Made by a program: the position numbers and the translations under genes. From Himantopus leucocephalus (lineage: Eukaryota; Chordata; Aves; Charadriiformes; Recurvirostridae), in the NCBI GenBank assembly GCA_003993805.1, contig RSEF01000003.1, positions 82,938,123 through 83,002,122 of the forward strand: a DNA stretch of 64,000 nt, written 5' to 3'. Shown here in pieces: positions 1-12,599 of the stretch (positions are counted from its first letter, which is position 1; every line of letters starts with the position of its first letter). The notes beneath the pieces were generated by a model that saw only the letters and a program-made list of their open reading frames with translations, did no database searches and was not told the DNA's origin.

Positions 1-185
1 AATTTCTCATTAACATTGTGTTATTTTCTACTGATGCTGAGTTCGACCAGTCTTGCAAAGATCTGTTCTAGAACCAATGGTTCAACAGAAATTTCAATAT
101 CAAGACACTGTATAAAGATGGTAAGTAGTTACATTTGAACAGGACCTAGCACAACCGTTCTTACTCTGACGGAAACTTGGTAGGT

Positions 186-350
186 ATTATCAATAGAAAG
201 TGATGGTAATTATGCATAACTATTAAATATGTGCATCAATCAAAACCAAATAAACAGTACCCCCCCCACACACACACCTTTCAAATCATCATTCTCTATC
301 ACTTTTTCAATAAAACTCTTGGAGCTGACCACATTATGCCACTCAAATTT
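186..350. repeat. First copy of a ~165-bp near-identical duplication
   Basis: This segment recurs almost unchanged immediately after the single N at 351. The copies differ by one T/A substitution, C7 versus C6, a small change in the CA-rich stretch, a 3-bp deletion and CAAT versus CTGT. I see no coding content. It may be a real tandem duplication, or two alleles left side by side at a contig join; the position of the N favours the join. Confidence 0.85.
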
Positions 351-351
351 N

Positions 352-512
352 ATTATCAATAGAAAGTGATGGTAATTATGCATAACTATTAAATAAGTGC
401 ATCAATCAAAACCAAATAAACAGTACCCCCCACATACACCCACCTTTCAAATCATTCTCTATCACTTTTTCTGTAAAACTCTTGGAGCTGACCACATTAT
501 GCCACTCAAATT
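352..512. repeat. Second copy of the ~165-bp duplication
   Basis: This is the partner of 186-350, in direct orientation, starting with the same ATTATCAATAG and ending CCACTCAAATT. Several small differences separate the copies, so it is not a simple copy-paste of one read. The single N between the copies is typical of scaffolders that mark an expected but unmerged overlap. Confidence 0.85.
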
Positions 513-3164
513 ATATTAATGAAAGCAGAGAGGCCAGGAGAAATCACATGAATGGTTTTATTATGGCACCTCTGATCAAATGATCAGTAAAGAAGGGGCT
601 TCTCAAACTTAATTTAGATACATTCCTTCTCTTCCCCTTGATCAGAACAGCTTCTCTGCTTAGGAAGCAGCAGTGTAACACTGCCACCCACTGCCCCGCT
701 TCACACAGGTAAAGGCATGAGGGTAGATAAATGTTCAGGAGCAATCAAGTCTTTCCAGATACCGTCGTGACATCTTTATTAAGCTTTGAAAGCTCCTCAG
801 GGTAAGTTGGGCAGGCTTTACTTACTTTGTTTTGAATCAGATGGAGTATGATCCTCACCTGCTGCAGTAAATTGGCTCTTAGCATTATAGTACCTTTACA
901 TGTTGGGTTTTGCTTCCCCACTTTCAGATGTCACCATCTTCCTCTACGGCTAAATACAGTCATGCTTTGCTGCAGGGAAATAACAGGCAATCTCTGTGAC
1001 GAGCACCCACCTTATCTAGCATATTTAGACAAGGAGAGCTGCTGCTATAAAGTTACAATGCATGACACGATGAGCAACTTTTCAGTGAAACGGAAATACT
1101 TACTGCTCCAAACTTTTCATTCTACCTTTCTGAATCACTGCATTTGCATATTTTACATTTATTTGAAGGGAACTTTTGCATTTCTCTTATCAAAATGACA
1201 TTGCTTTCACTTTGCTGATGCAAGAATCATTAAAATTCTACTCATACAAGCTCATGAATGCTATTTGTTTTTAGTTATTCGTTAGTTGAAAAAAAGACTA
1301 GAACCATTTTAAGCTCCAAACAATATGATTATTTTTTTTAATTGCCATGTTTGTGTGTGCTTTTAAATCATGCATTCACTTCTGTTTAAAATTGCTTTCT
1401 GATTTGAAACTCACGGTCTCAAAAGCCAATTGGAAATCTTGCTGATATTTTTCCCCCAGTTTCCGAAAACCTTCAATCACTACTGGCATTCAAAGTACAT
1501 GAGGCATAGGACACGAGGTGCTGCAGTGTCAAGATATTAGAAATTACTGCAAGGTCTTCTCATTTGAGCCCACACCACCATGCCCACTTCTGGACCTCTT
1601 GATATTTATAAATAATAAAGAGGAAAATTACTAGTTTTGCTCTCAAATACTCAGCAAATTACTAAGCACTGCTTTCACTCATGTAAAATTAATTCACAGG
1701 CTTGGTGCCTGGCATTACTTTGCTATAAGAAATTGCATTGCATCTCACATGCATTGAATATAGGATTTAAGGAAAAAAAAATCAATAAAAGAAATTAAAT
1801 ATAGCCAGCCTCCCTCAAACAATAAAAATCAATGCTATGTTATCAGGTACCTAAGAAGCAGGTTTATTTTCAACATTAATCTGGATAGTCGTTTCATGAT
1901 AATTGATTTTTTATACTTAAGCTGTCAAAAACTATAACAAGCAATGATTACTTGTTATTTTCCAAATTCATAAAAGAATTGATTCTATGGGGATTGTGGG
2001 TTCCCCTCCCCCCTCCCAATCTTTCTCTGGCACGGATTTAGTTTTGTCACTGAAACTATTGCTAATCTTTCTTGTAGTGATGACAAAATTGAAAAATAAA
2101 TATTCACTAGGCCTTGAATGGAACTGCTTTACAGCTGTGGTGACTTTCTGTTTGTCAGTAAAAATAGAGCAACCATATCTTCATTATTTTGATTGGTAAA
2201 GAGTGCTGCAACTGTTATCTATGGCTGAACTAAATGTTGCATTAAATATTAAATGTTATGTTTTCATTTAATGGAAAAGGATTTATTCCTAAAAATTTAA
2301 GCTAAAAGCAGACTATATATTGTTCATCTATTTCAACCAAATATCATTTATCTTGCAGGAAAACAGAGCATATCTGCTACTTGTATTGTAGTACAATATG
2401 GAAAAAAAAAAAGAAAGTATTTTATTAAAGTTTTCTATGGGAATTCTGAAATGCTGGGGATCCTTAATATAAGGTGAAGTATAAATTGAGGATTTTTTTT
2501 CCTTATTTAATATATTTAATGATGAAGATGAAGAAAAGAAGGCAGGAAAAATCTGTAAATAACCTAATTACATGCAGTCTAGAAATAGAAAAGTCAAATA
2601 TAAAATAGTATGCAAATTAACAGAAGTTTATTGCAAAATGGAGACACACCATCCTGTTTCAGGATTAACTTCAATTTTCAGTAGGTCAGTGGAGAAAAAA
2701 GAAAGGGAAGGGTTTCTATACAAAATCTAAGACTCCTTGGTAAATTTTCCTGGTTATTTTACACAAACCTTAACCCATTATACCATGTGCTTAGAGGAAG
2801 AATATTATCTGGGGAGTAATGAACAAATAAAACAATCTTTACACTGTTTTGATTTTTTCTGACAATCTACATGTAAAAATCCTTGCAGTTCCCCAAGACA
2901 AATCAGAGCAGTAACAGTTATACTTATTCCAGGCAATTTATATCTACGCGAGAGGTTTATTAACACAAACTTGCTTTCCATAAATAGCTGTGGCAGCTGG
3001 AGCAGCAGCCAAGTTCAAGCTGGCAAAATTAACATAACAGAGAGGCCCACACCCCTTCAACAGCATCAGTATTGGCAACACCATGCACAGTATCCGATTG
3101 CATTTATCATGGGAGTGGCATGGCTGTAGACAACCTAGAAGATGATATGTCATTAATATTGATA
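513..3164. other. Unique AT-rich noncoding DNA, nothing recognised
   Basis: I see no exon, known repeat or RNA gene. The longest open frame here (848-1198, plus strand, 116 codons) has a composition like chance frames elsewhere in the window, with no domain or signal I can name. Short A and T homopolymers are common. Confidence 0.5.
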
Positions 3165-3299
3165 TGCAGCTCTGCCCCAGAAGAAAAAGGGGTAGATGCA
3201 AAAGTCCTCGGTAAGCATTGTATTTTGCTTGTTGTGATCTGTGGAACGAAGGAGTACAGACTACTTTGTACTGCTGGAGAGGAATAACAGATGTAGAAT
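3165..3299. repeat. First copy of a 135-bp near-identical duplication
   Basis: Begins TGCAGCTCTGCCCCAG and is repeated directly after the N at 3300. Four substitutions are visible across 135 bp and there are no indels, about 3% difference. Open frames crossing it on both strands are by-products of the duplication, not genes. Confidence 0.88.
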
Positions 3300-3300
3300 N

Positions 3301-3435
3301 TGCAGCTCTGCCCCAGAAGAAAAAGGGGTAGATGCAAAAGTCCTTGGTAAGCATTGTATTTTGCTTGTTGTGATCTGTGGAACGAAGTAGTACAGACTAT
3401 TTTATACTGCTGGAGAGGAATAACAGATGTAGAAT
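3301..3435. repeat. Second copy of the 135-bp duplication
   Basis: Direct repeat of 3165-3299 after a lone N. The duplication ends at GATGTAGAAT, the last bases before the N, after which unique sequence resumes. This is exactly the geometry of two overlapping contig ends placed end to end. Confidence 0.88.
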
Positions 3436-4780
3436 ACAGATATGAGGTTTTCAACCCAGTCTCTCTACCTAACTGTGAAAGCACTCTTCAGTATATTTAA
3501 AACATTTATTGTCCAGTCTTGTTTTAAATATCTCAAGCTTTGTAATTTTCTAGACTTGCCATCCAAAAATATTCCATATTGCAACACCAAACATTAAGAT
3601 TTCATTCACTCCCACTTTCTCTTCAGACATGCAGTTTAAATCTTTCCTTTTTTAAAATTTTAACAGTAATTATTCATCATTTCCCTTTTGTACTGCTTTC
3701 AGACTTATGCTAATAGCAGCTTTTTCCCTGTTTTGGCTAGCACAGAAGAATTTCTTAAATATCTTTCTCATTTAAGCATGTGAGTTAATTTGTATTTTTT
3801 AATAAATTTTTGATCCCATCTACTTTAAACATTCTTATACTATCACCTTCTGCCTCATTGTTGCTGAGGTACATTATTTCTTTTCCTACCACTGTATTTT
3901 AATCTTTTCTGTTCCCTGATCATTTTTGACATTTTTTCTGAACTGTCACAGTAATTCATCCCTACCTTACTGGCAAAAAGATGCCAAAAGACGCCATCAA
4001 CACTGTGAACCAAAGATATGGGAAAGATTATAAATAATGCAGCCAAATGAACAACGTGTATTAACATTAACATATTAAAATATAACACTATGCCAGTGTT
4101 TAAACATTCCCACATTATTAACAGATCCCAGAACCTTCATTAACCATAAAATTTTTAATTTTTTCTTTTCTATTTTTTTTTCCATTTTTTTTTTCCTCTC
4201 TGATGAGCAGAAAATTGTGTTTTGATAGCACAAGTTAGAAGCCCCAGGATTCCTCTTTGAACAGGCTACCCTTTTTCTGTTGAGATGGAAACGTTTTCCT
4301 TTTGACATTCTGTCCTGTTTCTGTGTATTCTTCATGTTACCCATTGTTGTCATTATTGCACTATAGTCAGATATCTGCCCTGTAGAAAGAGTAGTAAGAA
4401 ATTTTCTTTTCATGATGAATTACTGTATGATATCATAAAATGTACTGACAGTGCAGGAGGTTATTCATTTAATTGGTTTTCAAACAAAAAGGAGTAAAGA
4501 AATCACAAAACAGGGAATCACTTCTTAGATGAAAGGCATAGATTGTCACTTGCAGATGTGTAGCCTTTGCCAGAGACCACAGAAAATCTGAAAGATCTTG
4601 GAGAAGCTTCTCCATTTATTAGTCAACATCCATTAGCATCCTAAAGCTTAGCCTCTCGAAAGACAGGCCTATGGCCCATACAAGTACAAAAAAAAAGAAA
4701 AAAAAAAAAGCCAGCACTTCAGGGGATTCTTCTACATTTCTATTTTCATGTAGTTATCTGTCACCATGGTGTCTTAGGAC
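3436..4780. other. Noncoding, with A-rich and T-rich tracts
   Basis: AT-rich DNA with a T-rich block near 4155-4200 and an A-rich run at about 4687-4711. Two overlapping minus-strand frames (4413-4075 and 4115-3855) are lysine-rich because of the T tract on the plus strand. I see nothing that identifies them as genes. Confidence 0.5.
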
Positions 4781-4784
4781 CCCC

Positions 4785-4862
4785 AACTGTTAGCAGAGCT
4801 CCGTTGTGATAGGCGCTTTATACATGCATGCAACAACAAGAGGTAGCCCTAGTCCTGAAGAA
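4785..4862 (-). repeat. Old CR1/L3-like LINE 3' relic
   Basis: The stretch with AGCTCCGTTGTGATAGGCGC followed by TAGCCCTAGTCCTGAAG resembles the antisense 3' end of old amniote CR1/L3 elements, where a 'TTGTGCTAGGCGCTGTACA' block is followed by a 'GTCCCTGCCCTGAAGAGCTT' block. That consensus is from memory and the match is diverged, so family and exact ends are uncertain. Confidence 0.45.
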
Positions 4863-7800
4863 AACACACTAAAAAGATATGTTACCGTGCCACCTTCTGA
4901 AAGTACTGCACCAACACTGGGTAACACAAGCTGTAATTTTGTTTCAGTTCTTCCAAGAGATTAAAACATGGAAATAAAATTTACTCTAGCGTTTAAAAGT
5001 AGGGAAACCTCTGTAAAAATCCAGTATCGTGTCATTTGGTTTGACTTACTGTTGATTAAAAGAATAGAAGCTCTTAGTATGAACAGGTAATACTTTCGCC
5101 ATAGAGGAAAATCACTTATCAAATATACTGAATATTTTCTTTAAATACTTGCAAGTCTGAAAGGTTAAGTGACAAGGTTAAGTGTCTAGTTTTGCACTCT
5201 TTTTGTTCCCAGTGTGCTCTGAGGTTTTCCTTAATGATAGGATTAAATATGGTTTCCAGCTACAAACAGTTGCTTGTCGTTCCCTGTAGGTTAGACTCTA
5301 TATTTTGTGCTTATCACAAACAAAGAGGAAATAACTTTCTCAGTCTTTGTGAGTCTCTTAAAATGCACACACTTTGGGGAAATCATATTTTCTTGAAGGA
5401 AATGAGGCATGACCAATCACACAAAACGTGAGAAAATCCCTTGATAGATGACCTTTGCCACGTGTAAAAGAAGCTGTTCAGTGGTTGAGGTTTCATGGAT
5501 TTCATGCATGAAAATCAGATTTTCTGGCCACCAGTGCTGTTCAGTAAATAAATAATCCATCATTGTGTCAAACAGTAGAAACACGAAGATACTGGCATTG
5601 CTAACTGAATAGAGGTTTTTAGTTAGCAACATATGCAAACCCTACGTTTTGTCTTCAGGACCTGTGCGTGTGTTTTTTGCAGTGTTTAGTTTTCATTACT
5701 TGAACTTAGATTATTCGTGTTTAGGATAATTGTGAATGAAGTCTGTGGTAGGGGCTATATCACCAATTTGACTGTATATACCCAAATGCGCACATATAAA
5801 AAAGAATAAAAAGTAGTACTATCATACAATACATTCTGGGAATGCTTTTTGGAGCCTTTCACAGGGGAAGAAATCTTTCTGCACTATACTGTTTCAAAAG
5901 AATGCTAGATACTTTTCTGCGCTACATGAGAGGCACAAAGAACCACATATTCAACACAAACTCATTTAGCTATGTTTTACCTCAGTGTGTGATGTAAATT
6001 TGTATGAACTGGTAAAATATTACTTTCTCATCTATATTTCATAACCCCTGACCAGAACTTTTATTTATTAATCAAGCATTTTTCTCACTTATACGTACAA
6101 GATACTCTTCCATGTTGTCTCTAGACAAAACTTGCACTTTTTCCTTTTTTCCTTTTAATTCTTTTCTTTTTTTTTTTTTCTTTGACAAGGGAGTGAGAAA
6201 CTGGGTATTTAGCATGAAATGACTGCACAAAAGGATTTTAAAAGTCATTGCATAATTGTCTCTTTCTTTTCCTTAGACAGGAAATTATCTACGTTAGCTT
6301 TAATTTTGTTTATCTAAAAAGTATTTAGTCATTTGACATATTTAGTCTCGTATCTAGAATTCTAATTCTTATTTTATTGTGCACAGTTTTAATTGCCACT
6401 GTTATAAAACAAAGAAATATTAATTATAATAAGGCAAAATTCTTAGCTCCTTAGAACTCCTCATTGTAATAAACAGCTCACTTCCACTTTCCACAGCTCC
6501 CATTCACCTTCTGGTTTCTCTGGACAAAGAGATGTCATGATTCTTCAATCCACCATGTAACTGATATTTACTGTTTGGTTTTCAGCTCCTCACCATTCCT
6601 ACAGCTGATATTAAATAAATAAATATAAAAATACAATTTTTTATTCTCCTCATGACATGACAAACATCCTTCCTTTACTATTTGTGTCTTTTTGGTCTTG
6701 GGAACAAGACTTCTTTATCCAGTTTTACAGCTACTTTCTACACATCAAATACTATCGCAGCCAGGTTACAGTTGTCACTCACTCACTTTAATATGCTGCA
6801 GCATGGACTCAGTATGCTTTATCCAAAATATCAGGTGTGATCTACAATTTCATTAAAATGTGTTAATAATGTAAAGCCATGTAACTAGATGTAAAATAAG
6901 TTAAAATAATACTGTTGGGGATTTTTGTTGTTGTATTTTTCTTAGAACAAAATAAATTTTTTTTTCAGAGTTACAAAATTTCCTGCATCTTATTTAAAAT
7001 CCACACTATTTTAGCACTTGGATATGAAAAGATTTATTAAGTTTCTCCTTAGTACCCATCAGACTGGTTAGAAATTCACTGTTGTCTCCCATGTATGGAT
7101 CAAGTTAACAAATTACTCTGACATAAAAAAAGTTGGTTCATTTGCTTTCATAATCTTATATATCAAACTTTTAAAAAGTCCTCACCATTCAAATGTTTAG
7201 TGTTGTTGCTTTTCTTTTTAATTACTTACATACAATGACAAGTTGCATCAGGACAAATATTAGAAACAATTTGTGCATTTGTGCATGTATACATGCACGC
7301 ACACACAAACACATGTTTTATTGTGATTTTTCCATGCTGGTGTGAAGATCAAGACAAAAGTGCTTCTGATACAGTCGGTATAAGACAACTGTCTGTTCAT
7401 GGATATATTTGTATAAAAATCTAGTTGTTGTGGTTTATTTTAACTTGGTGATCAGATCAAGATTACATGTTAGCTCATCCATGTTTTTAGAAAAAAATAA
7501 ACGGAAGTCTTAGGTAGAAATCATTTTCATGAAAAAGATCCACATCTTTTTGTAAGAAAAAGATGCAGATAAGCCCAAAGACATTTAGCAAAAGTCGTAT
7601 GACACTAATTGTCTTATGGAAAAACATTGATTCTTGCACTCAACAGCTTGCTTCCTTCTCTGAAAAGGAAATTCCAGGTGGTCTGTACTGGTCACACTTC
7701 CTAAATCAAGGCTTTCCACATGCCCAAGGCTTTAAGTTTGATGAAAAACAACAGACTGTCCACAAGTTCTTTTAGAGTAATATGACTTTGCAGAGAGGAC

Positions 7801-10800
7801 AATAAAGTAGACCAAGCATCTCCTTAATCTGGCCTCTCCCTCAGCCCATATCAGATGTGTACTTTCTTCCAGTTTTGTCTTGTGATGGTTCTGGGAGACT
7901 TCTACAAATGCAGAAGTGAGTGGCTGGCTTCACACAGATGACTCAGCATTCCCTAGGCATTTCTTCAGTTTTCAAGGAAACATCTGATGTGCTTTTTGCT
8001 TCCTTTGTAATAAAATTCTGAATTATTATTAGATGGCTTGTTGAGAAAGCTGCTTGATTTTTATTGTGACTGAAAGTAACAGTGAGCGTACGTTCTTTGA
8101 ATGTAAACAGTGTGACTTCTATAATGGGAATAAAGAATGCCAGCAAGTTAAATGAAGCAAACAATAGGAACCAGCTCTTGCTCAAAGGCAGGATCTTGAC
8201 TTCAAAAGGTGTCTCTGCCATAGCGTCATGCTAATATAATATAATAAGGCAACCCTTGAAAATTACTTTTCTGATCTTTTTATGTGTCAGTGAGACTTCC
8301 AATACTTTCCCCATTCAAATATGGGGTTCACTCTGTTTTATTTATCAGGAAGCAGAATGAAATCTCATCCTATTCTAAGTCATAGAAGAGAAAAAATATG
8401 ATGAATTCTTACAAGCGGCCATAATTCCCAAAAATTTTGGCTGCACATGAATACAGTTTTATATTTATCAAACTAATTTTTGTGGCATAAAAATACTTTT
8501 GAGTGATTACATGAGGGTAAATTGGGTGTAGGATTCGTTTGACCTAAGTTTAGATGTCTAAAAGTCTGGTTAAACTTAGGCCAGTCATGCTAGAACATCT
8601 TTATAAACAGTGGAGAAAAACAGACTTTTAGGAAAAAAGCATCTCTCATATCGTAGACAGCTATTTTAGGATGAGGATAATTGCCTCCTGGATATGCCAC
8701 TTCTGTTGGTTGGAAAGAGAAGCCAAGATGATTAGTTTTAGATATATAGATTAGTCTGACATGAATGCCACCAGGATTTTAAAAGTCTGACCACAGCCCG
8801 TCCAAACTAAATCATGTATTGCATCTGTGCAGTAATTTTCTTTTTCCTCATATAGTATAGTGAATGACAGAAAATAATTTGGGATTTACTCTTCATGCAT
8901 GGATGGTTCATTTAGCTATGCATTCAGAAACACTAGGCGAGGTTTTATCATCAAAAGTTATTCCTTTATTACCAGCAGGTATCTTAAGATGTGAAAAGAG
9001 TGAAATAAATTGAACTAAGTCATCTGATGCAGCCCAGATTTTGTCTCTGGTTTTGTAGCGTTATTGGAACAACACAATCAAAAGATGCTGTATTTGCCAA
9101 AAATTGATGGAAAATATACTGTTGTATGGTCAGAAAACACATGTGTATGTGCAACTGAGTTGACATTGCAATCTGAGCTTTAGTTTTATCTTCTTGATTA
9201 AAGGTGCCTGCCTTCTGAGTATAGTCATCCTGCGCTGCCTTTATAACCCAGAGATTTAGGTACCTCCCAAAAGAATTCAATCATTTCTTTCTTAGGTAGA
9301 CTGACTGTTTCTTAAAAGATGTCTCTCTCACTAGCAGCAATGAAAAAAGAACTAGAGCAATTAAACTCTTAATTTAGGCAGTTTAAAAGAGATGCTGGGA
9401 GTTGAGTGAAATGAATCCAGGCTCCAGGCCACAGCTGGACTTTAGCCAAAGTTGAGAGTTAAGAGAAACCAGCTGTTTACACCCCCTCTAGAGTCTCTTC
9501 TTTACCTAGCAGTGTCAGAAAAGTTCCTGTTGCCATTTCACTGGCTGCACCGTGGCATCTACCTTGTCCCAACACTTATTGCTCCTCTCATCAGACATAG
9601 TGGGCCTGTGTCTTGCTCTGTAAGTACGCAGGAACTCGATGTGAGTTGGTGATGCCTGTGTCTCTGCCACTCCTTTTCACTCCCTCCAAAGGCCTCCAAA
9701 GGAAGCTTTTGGAGAGGTAGAATCAGTCTTGGGCATCCTTTGTCTCCAGCTGACTCTTCACTCAGCGGCCATGAGGAAGGTCACAATAGATGAGCCAGTG
9801 GAGATGGGCGTTGAGAGGCTGCTGCTGACAGAAGCACAGCTAGCTCTGAGACTGCTAGCTCTTCCTTCCCCTTTCCTTCATCTCCAGACCAGGGTGGTTA
9901 AACAGTATCCCCCCATTCCTAGCAGAAAGATTCAATCCATTCTACCCTATTTCCTTCCTCTGCTGGTCTATTAAAACCAGCCAACTGTTGTTGTCAATTG
10001 CTTGTGTTTATTTTGTTTAGTAAAGAAAAAGTTCTTAATCTGACGTTAAAATGTTAACATACATTTTTATTCTGTCACTCATTTTTCTTTGGAAACAAAA
10101 CAAAACAGCAGCTTTTCATTTGGTTTCACTTCTAACAGAATATTTTCATTTTGGCTGTTGAAAATAAAAAAAAAAAATCCCTTTTTTTCTTCCAAATGAC
10201 TGTGCTGAAAATTCTTCATGAGGAAAAAATTATGAAAGGTGACTAAAAAGGAAAAGAATCAAACTGTTTACTTTTACTGCATGTATTTTAAAGAATTAAT
10301 TTGGATTTTCTTGTCAAACTTCCTCCTTTCTCCTTCTTGCACCAAAGAAATTCCATGTTCTCATAGGAGTACAAGTCTAAAACTTACAACTGTCAGTTGC
10401 TAAATGGGTAATATGTTTAAAGAAAAGATACCTTCTCCTCTTGTAAGTGTTGAGTAACCATCCTTCCCAGGGAACAGTTTATAAGTTGTGTTTCGTCATT
10501 TTTGATAGTTTCAACTTTGAATCCAGCAATGACTATAGTACCAATTTTGTGATTCACAGCTAAGCTTTTGAAAATTCCCGTTTTAGATAAAAGAGCATAC
10601 AGTTCTCATAGCAATGGTAAGATACAGTTTACTGAAATTACTCAAATTATACTTCTATTTTGGTGATTTCTGGTCAAATGATACATACAGATAAACTAGT
10701 GCTATTCTATTTCTGTGTGTGTCAGCTTGATAGGAAGACATGAAAGCAGGACTTTTGTTACAAAATATTGCAAGATATCTTCGTTTATCAATTGTAACCA

Positions 10801-12599
10801 GAAACTGATGCAGACAGCAGAAGTAAAACACTAATGAGCTTTTAATGTCATTTTCAATGAAGATAATGATTTTCAAGATTCAAATTCAGATTATGTTTTA
10901 TGCAAAAATCAGGTTTGGTTATCTTTGTAATAGATAAAGCAGTCAGTAAAACTAAACTACTGGAGAAAATAATAATTTTGCTAAGCAATTCTGCAAGATA
11001 AAAGAATCATTTTTTTACATATTTTCTGTGGATTCAGTTTTGGACCAATGAAGGTTTGATTGAAGGATATTGTAAAATTAGTCCAAGATGTTAAGGAAAG
11101 AGAGAGAGAGAAAGAAAGGGTTAATATAGACATTCCTATATTTCTTTGGAGCCCAACAGTACAGCTGGATCATGGCCAAGATATGGCATTTTGTGAGCAT
11201 TTCTACTGCAACTGAAATATTATCCAAGTAAATAAACATTTCCCTTCCAGGAATGTTAGGAGATGAACAATTAGTCACATAACCATAATTAGATCCCTTG
11301 GAGCAATTCAGGGAGCAAACACCGCCATACTACACTAATAAAGCCCTCGTTTAAAGGAGAACTTTAGGAATTTCCTGTGGTTTCACTGCATGGGAATGGT
11401 GAGAAAGGCTTTGATGAAGTTTGTTTGGGCAGGAAATCCTCTTTGTAAATAGCTAGGTAAAAAAGTCAGAGAAACTCTAAAGAGTTTTAGAGGCTCTAGA
11501 TTCAAAACTCCGTTCAATCATGCAGCCTCAATGAGTCTGGAAACATCCTGAGAGCAGGTCTGCCCTTCTTCATTCCGTCTTTTTAAGCCTAGGAAGTCTT
11601 GCATTTCCCCTCATGTCCACTGCCTGCATTCGGTCATAATTTTAACTTCTCTAATTCCTTTCATTAGGCAGCTGAGAAGGCAGACTCTGCCCCCACAAAC
11701 CCACAGGATTAATTTGAAATCTTAATCAACAGCTGGATCCATAGGGTTCAGGAAAAAAGGAATGCCTTCGAGCAAATGCAGACATATTGCCTTGAAGAAT
11801 CCTTGACACTCATGTTGTAAATCAGAAACTAAATCCTGCTTACCTTACAGCCTGCAGCAGTGGAGCACTGAACTCTCTCTACCTTAAAAGGCAGATACGG
11901 AAGTAGCAAATCTGGAACAGTTCCGTGTTCTCCTCCTGTCCTGCATGAAGCAGGCAGATCATTCCAAGTGAGATCTGATGTTGTTTACCACACTATTGTT
12001 AATTTTATACACAGACAACACAATTTGTTAAGTTTTCAGAACTTGCCTGAGCCCATTTCTTCTATTTCAGACACTGCAAAGGATGTAGGTTAAGTCATTG
12101 GAATTCATTGAGGGAATCAGGAGCATCGCTCTTGACTCTGAGAAGTGCTAGAGCTTGTTTGGTTTGTTCATTCATAACTTATAATACAAGTACGCTGCAG
12201 TTGGTACACATATTAAAGTAATATATTTCTACACTAAGAATATATTTTTAAAATATTACAGGCAAATTTATGTCTTTCTGAAAGGAAAAAAGAGTGGAAA
12301 GAAGGCAGTGAGTGTGTTATTTTATTGTCGGAGTATGGGGCTGATTGTTTGCAAGTGAGGGAGAGAATGCTTCTCTGCATGCAACTGAGTATGGGATGGG
12401 GTAATAAGTAGGGATAATGCAGCGTAATGTTGAAAGGAACAGGGCCCTATTTCAGCAATGCTGAAGTAAGGATTCAAAGATGGAGGAAAAGAGTCATCTA
12501 GATTTTGTTCAAACCATGCAGTTGCCTAAAGTTGCTGGACTGCCAAGAAGAACAGGAGGAAAGCCCTTCCATTTGCTATTGGAAACATGCAGTGGCCAT
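4863..12599. other. Long unique stretch, nothing recognised
   Basis: About 7.7 kb of AT-rich sequence with no recognisable exon, transposon or RNA gene. A short purine run of AG repeats sits at about 11096-11120. The slightly more GC-rich 9450-9970 segment carries two plus-strand frames of 66 and 81 codons that look like chance. Minus-strand frames at 8221-7943 and 9280-9020 are also unremarkable. Confidence 0.5.

Noticed and set aside
848..1198. 116-codon plus-strand frame
   Set aside because: No splice context, no recognisable motif, cysteine/histidine/leucine-rich composition typical of chance frames in AT-rich DNA.
2944..3484. Overlapping minus-strand frames with repeated peptide segments
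   Set aside because: The internal peptide repeat is produced by the 135-bp duplication around the N at 3300, not by a repeat protein.
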